Source: Dasyornis broadbenti (taxonomy: Eukaryota; Chordata; Aves; Passeriformes; Dasyornithidae). From it: a DNA stretch of 64,000 nucleotides. Every line of letters begins with the position of its first letter. Position 1 is the first letter of the stretch. The translations under genes and the position numbers were made by a program. Of the stretch, positions 10,999 to 24,300 are shown piece by piece. The notes below the pieces were generated by a model, which saw nothing but the letters and a program-made list of their open reading frames with translations, ran no database searches and was not told where the DNA came from. The stretch covers positions 206,563 through 270,562 of the forward strand of contig VZRN01006290.1 of assembly GCA_013397935.1 (NCBI GenBank), written 5' to 3'.

Positions 10999-13774
10999 AC
11001 CTTGTGTTTAACCTCTGCCAGCCCAGCTTTCCCCTCTGGCACTGAGGTGTAGCACGTTCTGAGCTCTCAGATATCTGAGAGTGGCTGTGCTGTTCCTCAT
11101 GGCACTCGGAGCTCCATCCCAACAGCAGCTGGAGGCTGGGAAAGCCCCGTCCCAGAGACCCCAATCCTGTGACCGCCCGTGTGTCAGCCAGGGTGGCTGT
11201 GACTCCCTTTCCAGCTTGACCAGAGGCTTCAGGGGCTGGAGCTCAGTTTATTGGTGTCCTGTGCGTCCCTGGGGTGTTGTAAAGACACCCTTTGCCTCTT
11301 CCTTCCAGAGTACAGTCCTGGCTCTATCTCACCCACGTGAGGAATATCTGTAGAGGAAAGTTTTGCAAAGCTTGATAGTGGCTTCAGAGGCAAAGTCTGC
11401 TTTGGAAAAGAGACTTTGACCCATGAATTACTTCTGGAATTGTCCATGGCCATGAGCAAGAGCTCCCATCCCCTTTGTGGTTTCTGCAGGCTGGAAAGTT
11501 TACCCATGAGGATCTCAGCTAAAGCTAAAATTTCTGAGTTTTCAAACATCTGCTTTAATTTTTGCTCGTTAGAGTCACTGATAAATTCCTGTGGACTTCA
11601 ATGAAAACCATCATGGTATCCTTAAAGATGTTTATTGTTATTTTCCAAACAACTCCCACCTCCTATGAAGGCTTTCAGCTCCTTGGAAGTGAAATTTTTT
11701 AATTCAGGCTTTGGTGAATTGCAGCCTAATAATGCTCTGCATCGGAAACACGGCTGCAGGACGTGTTCCAGGCAGGGGGGAAACCAGCACCAAAGAAAGA
11801 GTGTTCCTGTTATCAGTGTGTGTGAGGGCGAATAAACAGCCCAAACCACACGTGATATCTGCCAAACAGGGTGAGGGAAGAACAGCCTCGTTTCCTGTTG
11901 CTGGAAGGCCCTGTTGTCACATCCTTGCCCAGCTATTTTAAATTGCTTTTGGCTTTCTTCATGTGGCTGCAGGTATAAACAGAAGCGTCAGCAGTGTCGG
12001 TAGCTGAAGCACCATGTCTGGGGTGTGTTTTGTGCTGCCACAGCTGTGAAAAAGCCTCTTGTTGCCCTTTAAAATGGGAATTATGTAGATTTCCCGCCCT
12101 GTGGTTAATGAGTGCTCTGGAGCTGCTGTTCCAGGGCGGCACTGCAGATGAGCAGCTTTGCGGTGGGTTTGGATGCCTGGAAAGCGTCCAAGGGAGATCC
12201 CAGGGAATGGGTTAAACCCAAAGTTCCTGCCCCTCAGCCTGGTCTCAGCTCCCTGAGGGAGTGTGTGATTCCCAGCCAGCTCTCCGAGCAAACCCAGAGC
12301 TCGGGCACGTTGGAGAAGCAACCGAAATAATCCCAGCCCAGCCCTTGGAGGGGATTTCACTGCGAGATAAAGATTGTTCCTTATTATGTGATCAATGTCA
12401 GGAGCGACTTCCTCTGAGTCCAGTGCCTGGCTTTATCTGCTGTTGGCATCTGAGGAGCGCTGGGAAAGTCTCAGCCTTGGTTTTTAGTAGATTGTGTTTT
12501 TTCTCAAGGGCAGAGCACGGGGCAGGGAGGAGTTTGTTCTGTGTATTTTGGAATGGCTAAATCCATGTTTTAAGAGCTCCGTCCTGACTTTCAATGACCC
12601 AGAATACAGAATAAGGAAGGGAAACCTGCAGCTGATAGCCAGGACACTCAGGGATGTACAGTGACTGTATAAATTAATAATATAAAATAATCCCAGTGGG
12701 AATGGGGATGCAGTGTGCTTCCTGATGTGATCGCTGACTGCACCGACTTCCGTACTTTGATAGACCCGAGCTCAGGCTTAGCAGCTTTCTATCCTGGCAC
12801 GTGGAACATTGCTTGAAGCGGGTTTCAGACCCAGCAGGTGCCCATCCCATAAATCAATCCTGGCAGGTGCTGGGAGCAGGCCCTGGAGGTTGCCCAGGCT
12901 CCTCCTTCAGGATTACACCTGGGAATAAATCACTGGCTAACAATGGAAAAGCATTTCCTCTCTGGGAAGAATGGCACCCCTGCAGCCTGAGTTGGGATAA
13001 CACAAACCCAGGAGTAATCCTTAACTGCCATGACTTGTTGGAGAAGACAATTTCATGTTTTCTTCTTGCTTTCTTAATCCTGTGATGCTAAAATTAATCA
13101 GGATTTGGGCTATCAGTCCTCTGTCCAACATTGCTCAGAAAATTAATTATCTAAATTAAGTTGTTATGCTTTTTTTCCCAAGAGACTCAGATGTTGTCCC
13201 AGGTCTTTGTTGGAATATTGAAAATTGGAAGCTGTTTCCTTGGGTTCATTTCGTCACTCGGATGCCTCCCAGCGAGCTCTGGTTCCCTGCAGGTCGCTGG
13301 ATCTTTTGGAGAGATCTTCAGCATTTGGTTTCTCCGCACCATGAATTTTAGATGGTTTTTAAACCAATGAATCCTACTTAAAGTGCTTCCAAATGCAGTT
13401 TCCCATCAAGATCCAGTCGGCCATGGCACGTTATCCCACGTGCAGAGGATGAGCGTGGGCAGAGGAAAGCGTTCCCCAAGTGACTCAGGCCACAGCGCTG
13501 AGGCTGGCGTTGGTTTTAGAAGGGGTTTGGTTTCTTGTGGGTGAAATGATGTTCTTGGAAAGATCCAGGAGGTTGTTAGTGATTTCTTTCCAGTGCAAAG
13601 TGTGGAGATGCTGCTTGTGAGCTACACGAGGGTTGGAAGGCAGGAGGGATCTGGTTCTCTGCTGCCTTCCCAGGACCAGGAGGGATGGCTGGGAGGGCAC
13701 CACGTTTAAACAAAGCATTTTTCATGCTGAGGATCATTTTCAGCCATTGCTGCTCATTTTCTCTGCTGTAGATG

Positions 13775-14019
13775 AGTAAGGGAGGAATTTCCCTTGAGTA
13801 AGGGAAAAGTTTTCAGGAGTAATTTCTGCATGGAAAGGGTGGTCAGGCCTTGGCAGGGGCTGCCCAGGGAGGTTTGGAATCCCCATCCCTGGAGGTGTCC
13901 GGGGAAGGCCTGGCCATGGCACTCAGTGCTCTGGGCCGGGGACAAGGTGGGGATTGGGCACAGGTTGGACTCAATGATCCTGAAGGGCTTTGCCAACCTT
14001 TGATTCTGGGATTCTGTGA
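13775..14019 (+). mobile_element. CR1 LINE 3'-end fragment, divergent subfamily
   Basis: Sense-strand CR1-like 3' end: GGTGGTCAGGCCTTGGCAGG, CTGCCCAGGGAGGTTTGGA, GGTTGGACTCAATGATCCT, ending TTGATTCTGGGATTCTGTG. The body differs from the copy at 10697, so it belongs to another CR1 subfamily. Confidence 0.85.
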
Positions 14020-16766
14020 AGGGAATAGGGACAAAAGGGATTTTCTAGTCCACCTCAGATTGCAGCTTTTAACCTCATTTGTGTCCCAGCAAGCGCTGCT
14101 CTCGCATTTCTGCACACACCCTGTCGTGTTCGCACCGGGCAGAAGCAGCTGCAGGAAGGGATCTGCAAGATAACTTCAGTGGGATGGGAAATCTCCCCAG
14201 GTGTTCCCGCCCTGCGCACTGTGGGTTTCTCTCACTTACGTGTTGTGTTCTGCAAGTCAATAAATGCCTTTGGCATTCAGAGCTGCGAGGGGAACTAAAC
14301 CATCTGTTCTGTGTTGCCTTCTCAGCACGAGCTGTGAGCAGAGAAGTGTTTGACCAGCAGCCGCTCCCCTGGGCCTGCTCCGTGCAAAGACAAAGCTTGG
14401 AAGACTCTTCTCCCCCTCCCAGCCCACGGGCAGGACAGTGCAGGGCACCTGGGAGGAGTTGGTCATTGTGGGCTTTGGTTTCCTCAGCAATTCTGGATAG
14501 ACAAGAGGTAATTGTGGTTGGAGAAAGGTGCTCTTTGCCTGTGCAGAATTATTTTGGGGGCAAATAAAGGCTGGTGGTGCCCATTGGTGGGGTGGGATGT
14601 GGGGAATGCCAGCTCCTGAGCTGTTTGCTCCTCTGCAGAGGGAGAGAGAGAGAGGGACAGGCACTCCCATTTTGCTAAATAAGGGTAAGGAGTTGGTGTT
14701 GGTCTGATGGAGAGACGGGGCAGACTCTCCTTAAAATCCTGGAGGTTTGGAGGGGAGCTTTGCTGGAGCAGATGGGATGGGTAGTGTGGACACCACATCC
14801 TGCCAAGTTGTTTCTTGGTGTCAGAAGAGGTGAAAATATCACAGGGCTTGTGTTGAAAGGAGGAAAGTGTTGAGCAGAGGCTTCATTTACAGGGAGGGGG
14901 AGAGCAGAGCATGGGGAAAGGTGTTGGAATTGTGCAGCATGGGAGCAGCAGGGTGAGGAGCTGGGGTTGGCTCGTTCCATCCCCACTTTGCTCTGGTCAC
15001 GCTGATCAAAGCCAAAGGCACAACTGCTCCCAGGGAGATGCAGAGTAAATGGGGGTTTAAAGCTTTAGGATTGGAAAACCTGAAGCCAAGGCTCCCACGT
15101 GGTTCCTGTTACAGCAGCAAACCAGAGCTGCTGGTAACGTTTGGTTTGGTGAGAGGAGACTGAGGAACTTTAATGTTTCAAGAGGTGAAAACTCGAATTT
15201 TTAAATGAAAGCTTCGTCCCTGCTGCAGCAGGTCCTGGCTGAGGCCTAAGTGCAGGATTGGCTGAGTACAGAACCTGTTCCTCCCTCTTGAATTCCCAGT
15301 GCCTTGAACACTTCAGAAAGAATAATCTTATCCAGAAATCCTGCTGGCTTGGAAAATGGCCCCCTCTGGATCCTGTCCTGGGTGCAGATGTTACCTGCTC
15401 CATCCCAGTCATGGAGTGTTGGATGCTGAGGTTTAAGGTGTAAAGGGAAGATGGAAAAAGTGTAAAAGGACCATTCCTGAAGCATTTGCTGCCTGCAGAT
15501 TCCTGGGAGAAGCTGGGACTCAGCAAATGAAAAATGAACTGTTTTGTAGCACCGATATTCCCCCTTCCCTGTAATTTCTCCCTCATTTAAGCACAGTTTT
15601 TGTGGCACTGTGTGAGTGCGTCACTGCTGGGTTTCGCCCATCATCTTTGGAGGAACTTTCTTACCTGTGATAGTGTTGGAGCTCCTTGAAACTGTTACAA
15701 TATTCTGCAGCTTCTTATTAAATACAGACCACCTCATTTTGGTCTTGAAATAACCTGTTTCATGGCTTAAAGGAGTGTTTCTATAGGGGAAACAACTCTC
15801 TTGGTGGGTTAATATTTAAAAAAGAGATGAGGAAGAAAAGGGGCAAGAAAAAAATAGGATAATTAAATCTCTTTACAATTTAACAATTAATTTTAAAAGG
15901 CAGAGGTAAAAAGAAGGATAATGCCAATGGCTGGAATGAATATCATAATTTCAAATATCTGGTGATAATGCAAAAAATTGCAACTTCACTACTGGAAAGA
16001 AAGAGCTGCTGGGTTTTGTCTTATCCATCCCAGTTAAATCAGTGGCATGCTGGTTGAATACAGGCTCAGCATTGGAGCTGCCTTTGTGGAATGCCAGGGA
16101 GTCTTTGGATGGTTGGGAAGAAGGGCAGAGAATGCTGAGGGGTGGGTTTGGTCTCTGACTTTGCTGTGTTGTGGTTCTGGCTTTAATTAAAACTGGTTCT
16201 GCCTCCAGGTCCTCTGTGCTGACAAATAACTGCACGTGGGAGATGGAGCAGCCCCACTGCAGCACCATTTCCCCAGAGAGAGGGGCTCGTGGAGCAGCTG
16301 TTCTGCAGATCCTCATGGAAGTATCGTCCTTATCTCCCTGTCCCTGCCCTTGCATCCCTCCCCAGGGCCAGTTCTTTATGTCTGAATAGAAAAAGCTGAA
16401 ATCTCTGGCTGTGCTTTGGCACTCGGAGCTCCTTGGCTGCTGATCCTACGAGGTGAGTCAGCTTTGCTCCGGGAAGGGACGGAGCTGCCGGGCTGAGCGC
16501 AGCACCATCAAATCTTAGAGGCAGAAAGGCCCAGCTCAGGAGCAGAGGCAAGGTGAAACCCACGGCCATCCCATGCATTTTGCCCATCATGGAGCACTCC
16601 ACACTGTGCATTTCTCAGGTGGCTTTAATCAGGAGAAATTCCCAGATACACAAATGGAATCTGTCATCCAGAAATTCCAGTTTTCAGCCTTACTGCCTTT
16701 GATATTTCCCAGTACAGGCAATGGCTTTCGCAGTGTGGATGCAATCAAAGGCCAGCCTTTCAAACT

Positions 16767-16921
16767 TCAGCCAGACCTGGGGCTCTGGTTCAATTTGGCT
16801 TTTTTTAGCTTCCATTTTTGGGCTGAAGGCTCGAAGAAGAAGGAAATAGGTGAGATGAGAGCACAGGCTCCAGCAAAGAGGAAGGAGCAGACATAGGTCT
16901 GGGTGTAGTCGTAGAGCCACC
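16767..16921 (-). CDS. SLC16A4: SLC16A4 coding exon 8 (terminal)
   Basis: 155 nt encoding WLYDYTQTYVCSFLFAGA and ISPISFFFEP (TM12), then a short basic tail ending in TGA. Acceptor CTCCTGCAG. The preceding intron is about 4.3 kb. Confidence 0.92.
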
Positions 16922-18262
16922 CTGCAGGAGAGAAGGTTGCTATTAAAGCTGTGGGATTTTTCTCAGTGAAAAACATCATTTGGGGAGGTGGGTGGGAGGC
17001 AGAGGATGTGTGTTCTCATCTAAGAATTCTTCAGATATTTCCTTTAAATTATTTTAACTCTTCCTGGGCAGCATTTCCAGTGAGGAAATGACGTGTAAGT
17101 CATTATTCCCAGAGGCAACTTTGATCCTTCTACTGGATATGTGGTTTAATTTGATTGAATTCAATCCCTAATTTTTAATGGTTTTTTTCCTGTTTAAATA
17201 AGTGGGCCAAAAGTAGCTGTTGGCAGATCCCATTGGATTGCTGGGGTGACACGCACGTGTTGGTATTTGCCACATCTGGGCTGCAAACCCCTTGTCTTGT
17301 GAGCAGACCCAGTCTAATGCCCCTTGTCTAATAGGAGAGACTCCAGGCCAGGAGTTGGAAGTGAACTGGATAAAAGTAGCTCTGGGAGGACTTAAAAGGA
17401 AAAGCTAAAATTCCATCGAGCCTCAGGAATCTGTGGAGGACGCAGGTCGCGTTTTAAAGTGACCTCCGAGTGTTGAGTTTGGTTCTGGCAAATCATCTCG
17501 GGTCTGGGCAGTCCTTTGAACGGTGGAGAATTCCTCTCTTTGAATCTAAAATCTCTAAAGTGATGGGAGATGCTGCTGCACATAAAAAAATCCCAAACCA
17601 CTCCCAAATGTGGTGTGGGGTGGGTGTGGGGCAGCAGCTGAGCCAGATCTGCTGCTGGCGTGAAATGCAATTCCTCTGGAGACATCCATGGAATCCAGAC
17701 ATCCATGGGCTTCCATGCTTCACACAAACAGCAGATCTGCCCCAGCTCCGCCATCCTGAAACCCAGGCAGGGACGTGCTGCAGTCCCTGAGATCCTGGGC
17801 TGGGACACATGGAAAGAGAGGCGCGGGTGAAACCTGGGATCTGTGCCGGGGCAGAGGCAGCGCCATTTCCCTGCTGTGATTTCCACAGCTGCAGGAAGGG
17901 TTTGCAGAGCACAGGAAAAGCTGCTCCTGCCCAGTTTCAGTTTCTGTTGGCTCATTCCTGTCTCGGGGGGAGTCCCTGTGTTTTTTCCTCAGGGATGGTG
18001 CCGGAGGAGCTGGAGGATGCCGTGCTGCTGGCTTGGGTGACTCTCCCATGACCCTGGGGTTCTTGTGGAGTGTGTTATTCTGAGGTGGGATCTGGTTTTG
18101 CTGCCTGGAAGTCTCTGGGATTTGGAGAGGAGAAGGCACACTGACGTAGTTATTTGTGAGATAAACAGGACAGAGTGCTCCAGTTGAGCTCTGATTTATT
18201 GCAATTTTTCTTAAAATATCCTTCAGGATTTTTTTTTTCTTTTTTTTTAAAAATTTCTTTTG

Positions 18263-18321
<59 letters not shown>

Positions 18322-21300
18322 CCTGGGGTTTTTTCAGTGCTGAATGGGATTCAGGAGCAGTGGGATTTACCAGCATTGCCTCACTGGCAGCACAGCCATC
18401 ACCTTCCATCACATCCCAGCCTTTTGAAGCAGCTCCAGTGTCTGTGCCCCCAGTTCTTTTCCAAAACAATAATCACTCCTGCTGCAGAAAGCTGAATTTG
18501 TGGTGTTCAAACTCCAGCAAAGCAGCAGTTTTGTAAGGAATGCTGGTAAATCCCAGGCACCAGTGTGATCCAAACCAAACATTCACAGCACTGCTGGTGC
18601 TGCCAGCTGGGTCAGGCTGTTTCAATGATGCTGCTGATCTTTAATCAGAAGTTTTATTAATTCCTGATGCCCTGAGGAGCAAAATTCAGTGGGAAGATGA
18701 AGGTAAAGTTTAGAAAGAATCTAAATACATGTGGCAGTAGAACTTTTGGGTGACTCCATCCTCTCCCTGTTCACCACCCAAATTTCTTGGGAGTGGAGTT
18801 TGTGCTGTGGGGGCTGGAATCTCTTCCAGAATTTGCATTTCATGCTTTGGTTCAGCTCTTTTGCACTTCGAGTCCGTGCTTTGTGCTGCTCGTGGAAATC
18901 AACTGTGCCCTTCTCTCCTCAGCTTGCTCATGGCTGCCAAAATAATGTTTGTTCTGGTTTGGGTTGGGATTTTTCAGCGTGGCAGCATCCAGAAGTGCCG
19001 GTGGATGGGGAGCTCTGAAGGAGACTCCAGACTTCCCCTTTGGCTCCTGCCAGCTGCCCCTGGATTTCAGGGGAGAACAGATTTGCAGGTAAGTCAGCTT
19101 TTCCTTGCATTAGGCTTTGGTCTAAAATGTGAATGAGGCAGTTTTAACCTTTGCAGTGCAATGTCATTATTTCCACTGCATAAAAGCACTGGGGTTTGAT
19201 AGAATTCTAAACTCAAGGTTTTTGGGAGGTGAGAGCACCAAATCCCAGGGTCTCACAGCATATTTCAATCCTGCATTCTGCAAGGAGCAGGTGGGTTTGG
19301 ACACTTCATCAGGAGTTTCTGGTCACACTCAGTTTTCACACTTAAAGCTGCATTGGAAGAGAAAATTGCAGAATTTATCTTGGATCCCAAGGCTGGATCC
19401 TGAGCTCTGGGTTGTTCCTGTCTTGCTCTACCTGTAACAAGATCGATCAGGAAGAGTTTTGCTTCTTGGCTGTATTTGCCTTTATTTATCCCACCTGATT
19501 TCTGTGGAAAGCTTTTTGCAGGAAACCTGCTTGCTGCACAAAATCCACTGCAGAAGGCAAAAGGCTTCCCATTAGTGAAAACAGATTGCACGTGGATGGA
19601 AGTTCCACTGCAATCTGAGTGTGGGTTAGAGACAGCCAAGTTATTTAGCTGCTCCTGTTTGTAACTGTGTTAGGGAATTCAGTGGGATCGAGGGATTGCT
19701 TTCTGCTGGGTGCACACCTTGTTCCAGCAGCGCAGATCTGGGATCCAGGCTGTGCATCACCATGACAGTGTCAGCTCGTTGGCAATGAAATGTTTTGGCT
19801 GCTTGAAATTGCATCCACGGGCAGAGTTTTACCAACCCAGGAATATGGATTAGGAAAACAGATTTTTCCCTGTGCCGGTGGAACAGCAACGTTGCTGAAA
19901 CTTCGCACAGAGCTGGGATTTACAGAATCCTTGGCAGCTTTGGGCCAGGTGCCTCTGCAGGCTGGGGGCAGCTGATTTTGAGGGCAGGAAACAAAAAATG
20001 ATGGTTTGGGTCGGAAGGGACCCTAAAGCTCATCCCATTCCAGCCCTGCCATGGCAGGGACGCCTTCCACTGTCCCAGGCTGCTCCAAGCCCCAATGTCC
20101 AGCCTGGCCTTGGGCACTTCCAGGAATCCCGAGGCAGCCACAGCTTCTCTGGGCACCCTGTGCCAGGGCCTCCCCACCCTCACAGGCAGCAATTCCTTCC
20201 CAATATCCCATCTATCCCTGCCCTCTGGCAGTGGGAAGCCATTCCCTGGGTCCTGTCCCTCCATCCCTTGTCCCCAGTCCCTCTCCAGCTCTCCTGGAGC
20301 CCCTTTAGGCCCTGGAGGGGATCTGAGGTCTCCCTGGAGCCTTCCCTTCTCCAGGTGAGCATCCCCCAGCTCCCCCAGCCTGGCTCCAGAGGGGCTCCAG
20401 CCCTGGAGCAGCTCCATGGCCTCCTCTGGAACTCACTCCAGCAGCTCCAGGTCCTGCTGATGTTTTTCCCCAGGGCTGGGGCAGCTCTGCAGGTGAGGTC
20501 TCACCTGAGGGGGCACAGGGGCAGAATCCCCCCTTTCCTGCCACCCACGCTGCGGGATCAGCCTAGGCTTGTTGAGCTTGTGGGGCTGCAGGGAAAGGAA
20601 AAGCTTTGTCCTGGCTGAGCTGTTTGGAGGAGAACAAGTCCCCTGCTCCAGGGCAGAGACTGGACACTCATTTCTGAGTCCCCCAAATCCCCCAAATCCT
20701 CACAACTGCCTTGGCTGCCTGGCAGAGGGAGAGGAGCAAGGGCTTTTCATGCTCCTTATCTCGGGGCGCAGAGCTCTGGTGGCTGAGCTGTGTAATCTGT
20801 GTCGGAACAAGAGATTACTGAGGCTGCTGCTGATGTTCCAGTGCCTCTGCCTGGTGGGAACATCGCTGAGCCTGTCCTTGATTTCCCTTCCTCTCCTTGC
20901 TTCCCCTCCAGTCCCTCCAGCCCAAGTTCAGTGCTATTTTAACACTGATGGGAGTAAAATTCTTGGAAATGTGCTCATTACCCTGCTCTGGTCAGGGCTA
21001 AACTGTGCACGTGGGGCTGCGCTGCGTTTTCCAGATATTCCAGATATTAGCATTTTCTAAATATTCCAGGCAGCATTTTCCAAGCTGCTGGTTGGGTTTT
21101 GCAAATTCCCAAGCAAAATGTTGCTTGTCCATAAAAATACATTTCTGAAATAAGATTTGTTTTTTCCCTCCGTTTGAACAGAAAACCCATCCTGGGCTGG
21201 ATCCCCGTAGGAGAGCGAACCCGCAGGGTTTATCCCTGCGTTTCTGGGGGTGTGTGCTTTCAGGTACCTGCCAAAGGGGGTCCTCCCATGGCTGCTGTCC

Positions 21301-24300
21301 CTGCGAAGAAGGCGGCAAAGCCCAGGTAGCTGTGGAGCTTTTCCACACCCACCAGATCCACCTGTTTGGAAAAACACAGTGGATAATTAGTGATGGAGTT
21401 CGTAGGAATGCATGTGCACGAGACATTAATTGAGGGGTTTTTTTAAAGCACAAGAGATGATTTGATTCTTTTTCTGGGGAATTTCCTCTTCAGCTGCAGC
21501 TTTGAAAGGACTTTGCCCCCGGAGGTCTGATCCAGCCTGGAATCCGTTCGCCTCCTTAAGGCCAGCATGGAAATTACTGGGATGTGCGATGCTTTTCTGC
21601 CTTCCAGCTGCCAAGACTTTGAGGAAGGTGTTTTAAACTCTGGATGCCTTCCAGGAAGAAATGCCAAATCATAATGGTGCCTCCCTGTCCAGATCAGAGA
21701 ATCCTGGAATGGTTTGGCTTGGAAGGGACGTTAAATGCCATCCATTCCCAGCCCCTGCCATGGCAGGGGGACCTTCCACTGTCCCAGGCTGCTCCAAGCC
21801 CCAGTGTCCAGCCTGGCCTTGGGCACTTCCAGGGATCCAGGGGCAGCCACAGCTTCTCTGGGCACCCTGTGCCAGGGCCTCCCCACCCTCACAGGGAACA
21901 ATTCCGTCTCACTATCCCACCTATCCCTGCCCTCTGGCAGTGGGAAGCCATTCCCCCTTGTCTGGTCACTCCCAAGTCCCTAGTCCTTGTCCCCAGTCCC
22001 TCTCCAGCTCTCCTGGAGCCCCTTTAGGCCCTGGAAGGGGCTCTGAGCTCTCCCTGGAGCCTTCTCCTCCCCAGGCTGAGCATTCGCAGCTCTCCAGCCT
22101 GGCCTCAGAGGCTCCAGCCCTGGAGCAGCTCGGTGGCTCCAGCTGGGAGGTGCTGTGGCTCTTTGTGTGTTCCAGGTGATCCCGGCTCAGGGCAGCTCCC
22201 CCAGCCCTGTCCTGGCCCTGCTGCTCCTGGACTCACCAGCACAGGCAGCACCAGCGCCATGAAGCCTCCGCAGCAGAGGGCGAAGGCCACGGTGTAGGCG
22301 AGGAGGCCTGCAAAGGTGGTGGCCAGCGGCCCCAGCAGGTTGGTGGCCCCGCAGAGGAGCAGGTAGGTGACATGGAGATGGTACTTCTTGGTCCAGTTGT
22401 GGTCAGCAGCCCAGCCCGAGAGCAGCTGGCTCAGCACCTCCGTGATGCCTGCGGGAACACGAGCGCTCAGAGCCTCAGCCGAGACCTGGCTCTGGAGAAT
22501 GTCGATATTCTAGAATTTATATATATTCTCATTGAATAGAGAACGTTATATATTATAGTATTAAATCTATATTTTATGGTGTTTTATATTATTTATACTA
22601 TTATTCATATTATATTTAACTTACTTATTAACTGTATTCCATATTATTAATATGGAATTAATATTATTTATATTATAAAGTGCAACCTGTTTCATATATC
22701 TATATTATTTATATTTATTATTTTTTCTATCATTAGTATTTTTACATTACATTATTATTTTACATAATTTTCTTATATTGTTTTATATTATATATCATGT
22801 ATTATATTATCTTGATATTTTGCAATATTTTATATTTTAGATTATTTACTGTATGATTTTTATTATTTCTGTTATACTTGATTATTAATATTAATAATCC
22901 TAATGTAGTATATTATATATTTAATATCATTCATTCATATTAATTTATATAAGCAAATGTATTTCATNNNNNNNNNNNNNNNNNNNNNNNNNNNNNNNNN
23001 NNNNNNNNNNNNNNATATATTTAAATTATTTATAATTTTATATTATAATATTATTGCTTAGTGTTTACACAATTTTTTATTATTTTATGATTCAATATAT
23101 ATTGCAATATATCTATATGTTACAATATTTAATGTTATTTATTTTATATTTATATTACACTTGATTATTTATATTAACCATAATATGTGATTATTAATTA
23201 TTTATTTTACATTAATATATTTATTATTTATTACTAATTTATATCATTTTACTTATATCTATTGTTTTCTATTATTATATATTATTTCTGTTATTCACTG
23301 TGTCACATCCCAATTCCCCTGTTTATTGTGAGGACGTGACCAGAAAGGGCTGAAATGCCAAAGAGCTCCAGGTGTTTTTAGGCTGTTGCAAAATCCCTGG
23401 ATTGGGTTATTTCCTTTTTCCCTTGTGCTGCTCTTACCAAGGGCACCAAAGTGCTCTGGAAAAATTCCCTTCAGGGCTCAGAAATGCCCTAAAGCAGGAA
23501 TGAGGAACTTGCTGAAGAGAAAAAGCTGAATATTAAGAAAAATGTGCCCAAGATTTTAATTTTTCTAAAGAACCAAAGATCACAGAAACCCAGGAATTTT
23601 AGAGGCTCAGCAGCCTTTTGGGAGTTGGGGTTTGGGAGCTGGGGTTTGGGAGTTGGGGTTTGAGAGTTGGGGTTTTAGAGTTGTTTTTTGACACCCCAAG
23701 AACATTTTTATGCAGAAAGGTCCGAGGAGCTCTCGAGTGAGCTTGTGTCCCCCTGACCACTGTGTCCCTCCCACTCCTAATTCCAAATGTCACAATTAAT
23801 TAATTAATTAATTCATGGGCTCTCCTAACACCTCGACAACCCCTCACTGCCAAATATTCCCCAGCACCGTACAAATAAAATGTATTTTTGTACAATAAAA
23901 TATTTGCTGCTGACTGAGGCTGGAGCCGCTTTCTTACCCCGGCTTGGCTTTGGTGTTAATCCCGGTTTATAACCAGGCATGGGTTTGGTTTTTGGGGAAT
24001 GTGCCTTGTTTTTTCCCCACCTGGAGGTGAATGTGCCGAATCCAGGTGGCTGCATCCACATTAATGAGGGGTTTTTCCCCCCAGTATTGAATTTTTCTCT
24101 CCTGGGTCAAACTGGAAGGCTTTGGATGTGCCTCTGGATTCTAGTGATTTGTGCGTTTAAGCACAGAGATTGTGGCGGGAAGGCTGCAGGAGGACAGAGA
24201 GCACCTTGGAACTGGAAATTTGGGGTCATTGGGAGCGGGGAGGATGTGGGATCATCCAGCTGGGATGGACAGAACCACCCAGCAATTTGTGCTTGTACAG

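Larger units (their letters stand above)
7442..16766. other. intergenic region between convergent RBM15 and SLC16A4
   Basis: No gene recognised. The stretch holds a small CpG-richer patch at about 7610-7830, two CR1 fragments (10697-10998, 13775-14019) and otherwise unremarkable single-copy sequence. The part nearest 16766 should include the SLC16A4 3' UTR; I saw no minus-strand AATAAA close to its stop codon. Confidence 0.7.
16922..21267 (-). other. SLC16A4 intron 7
   Basis: 4.3-kb intron with no coding sequence recognised. It contains a 50-base T run at 18265-18314 and a long CR1 fragment at 19999-20600. Confidence 0.85.

Noticed and set aside
17720..18469. 249-residue minus-strand ORF with a long Lys run
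   Set aside because: The Lys run is the translated 50-base T tract; the rest has no resemblance to any protein I know.
19998..20618. Overlapping plus- and minus-strand ORFs of 160-206 residues
   Set aside because: They are frames through the untranslated 3' end of a CR1 element and recur wherever CR1 copies occur.
23620..23675. Interstitial telomeric repeat
   Set aside because: The unit is GGGAGTTGGGGTTT, not TTAGGG; it is an ordinary G-rich minisatellite.
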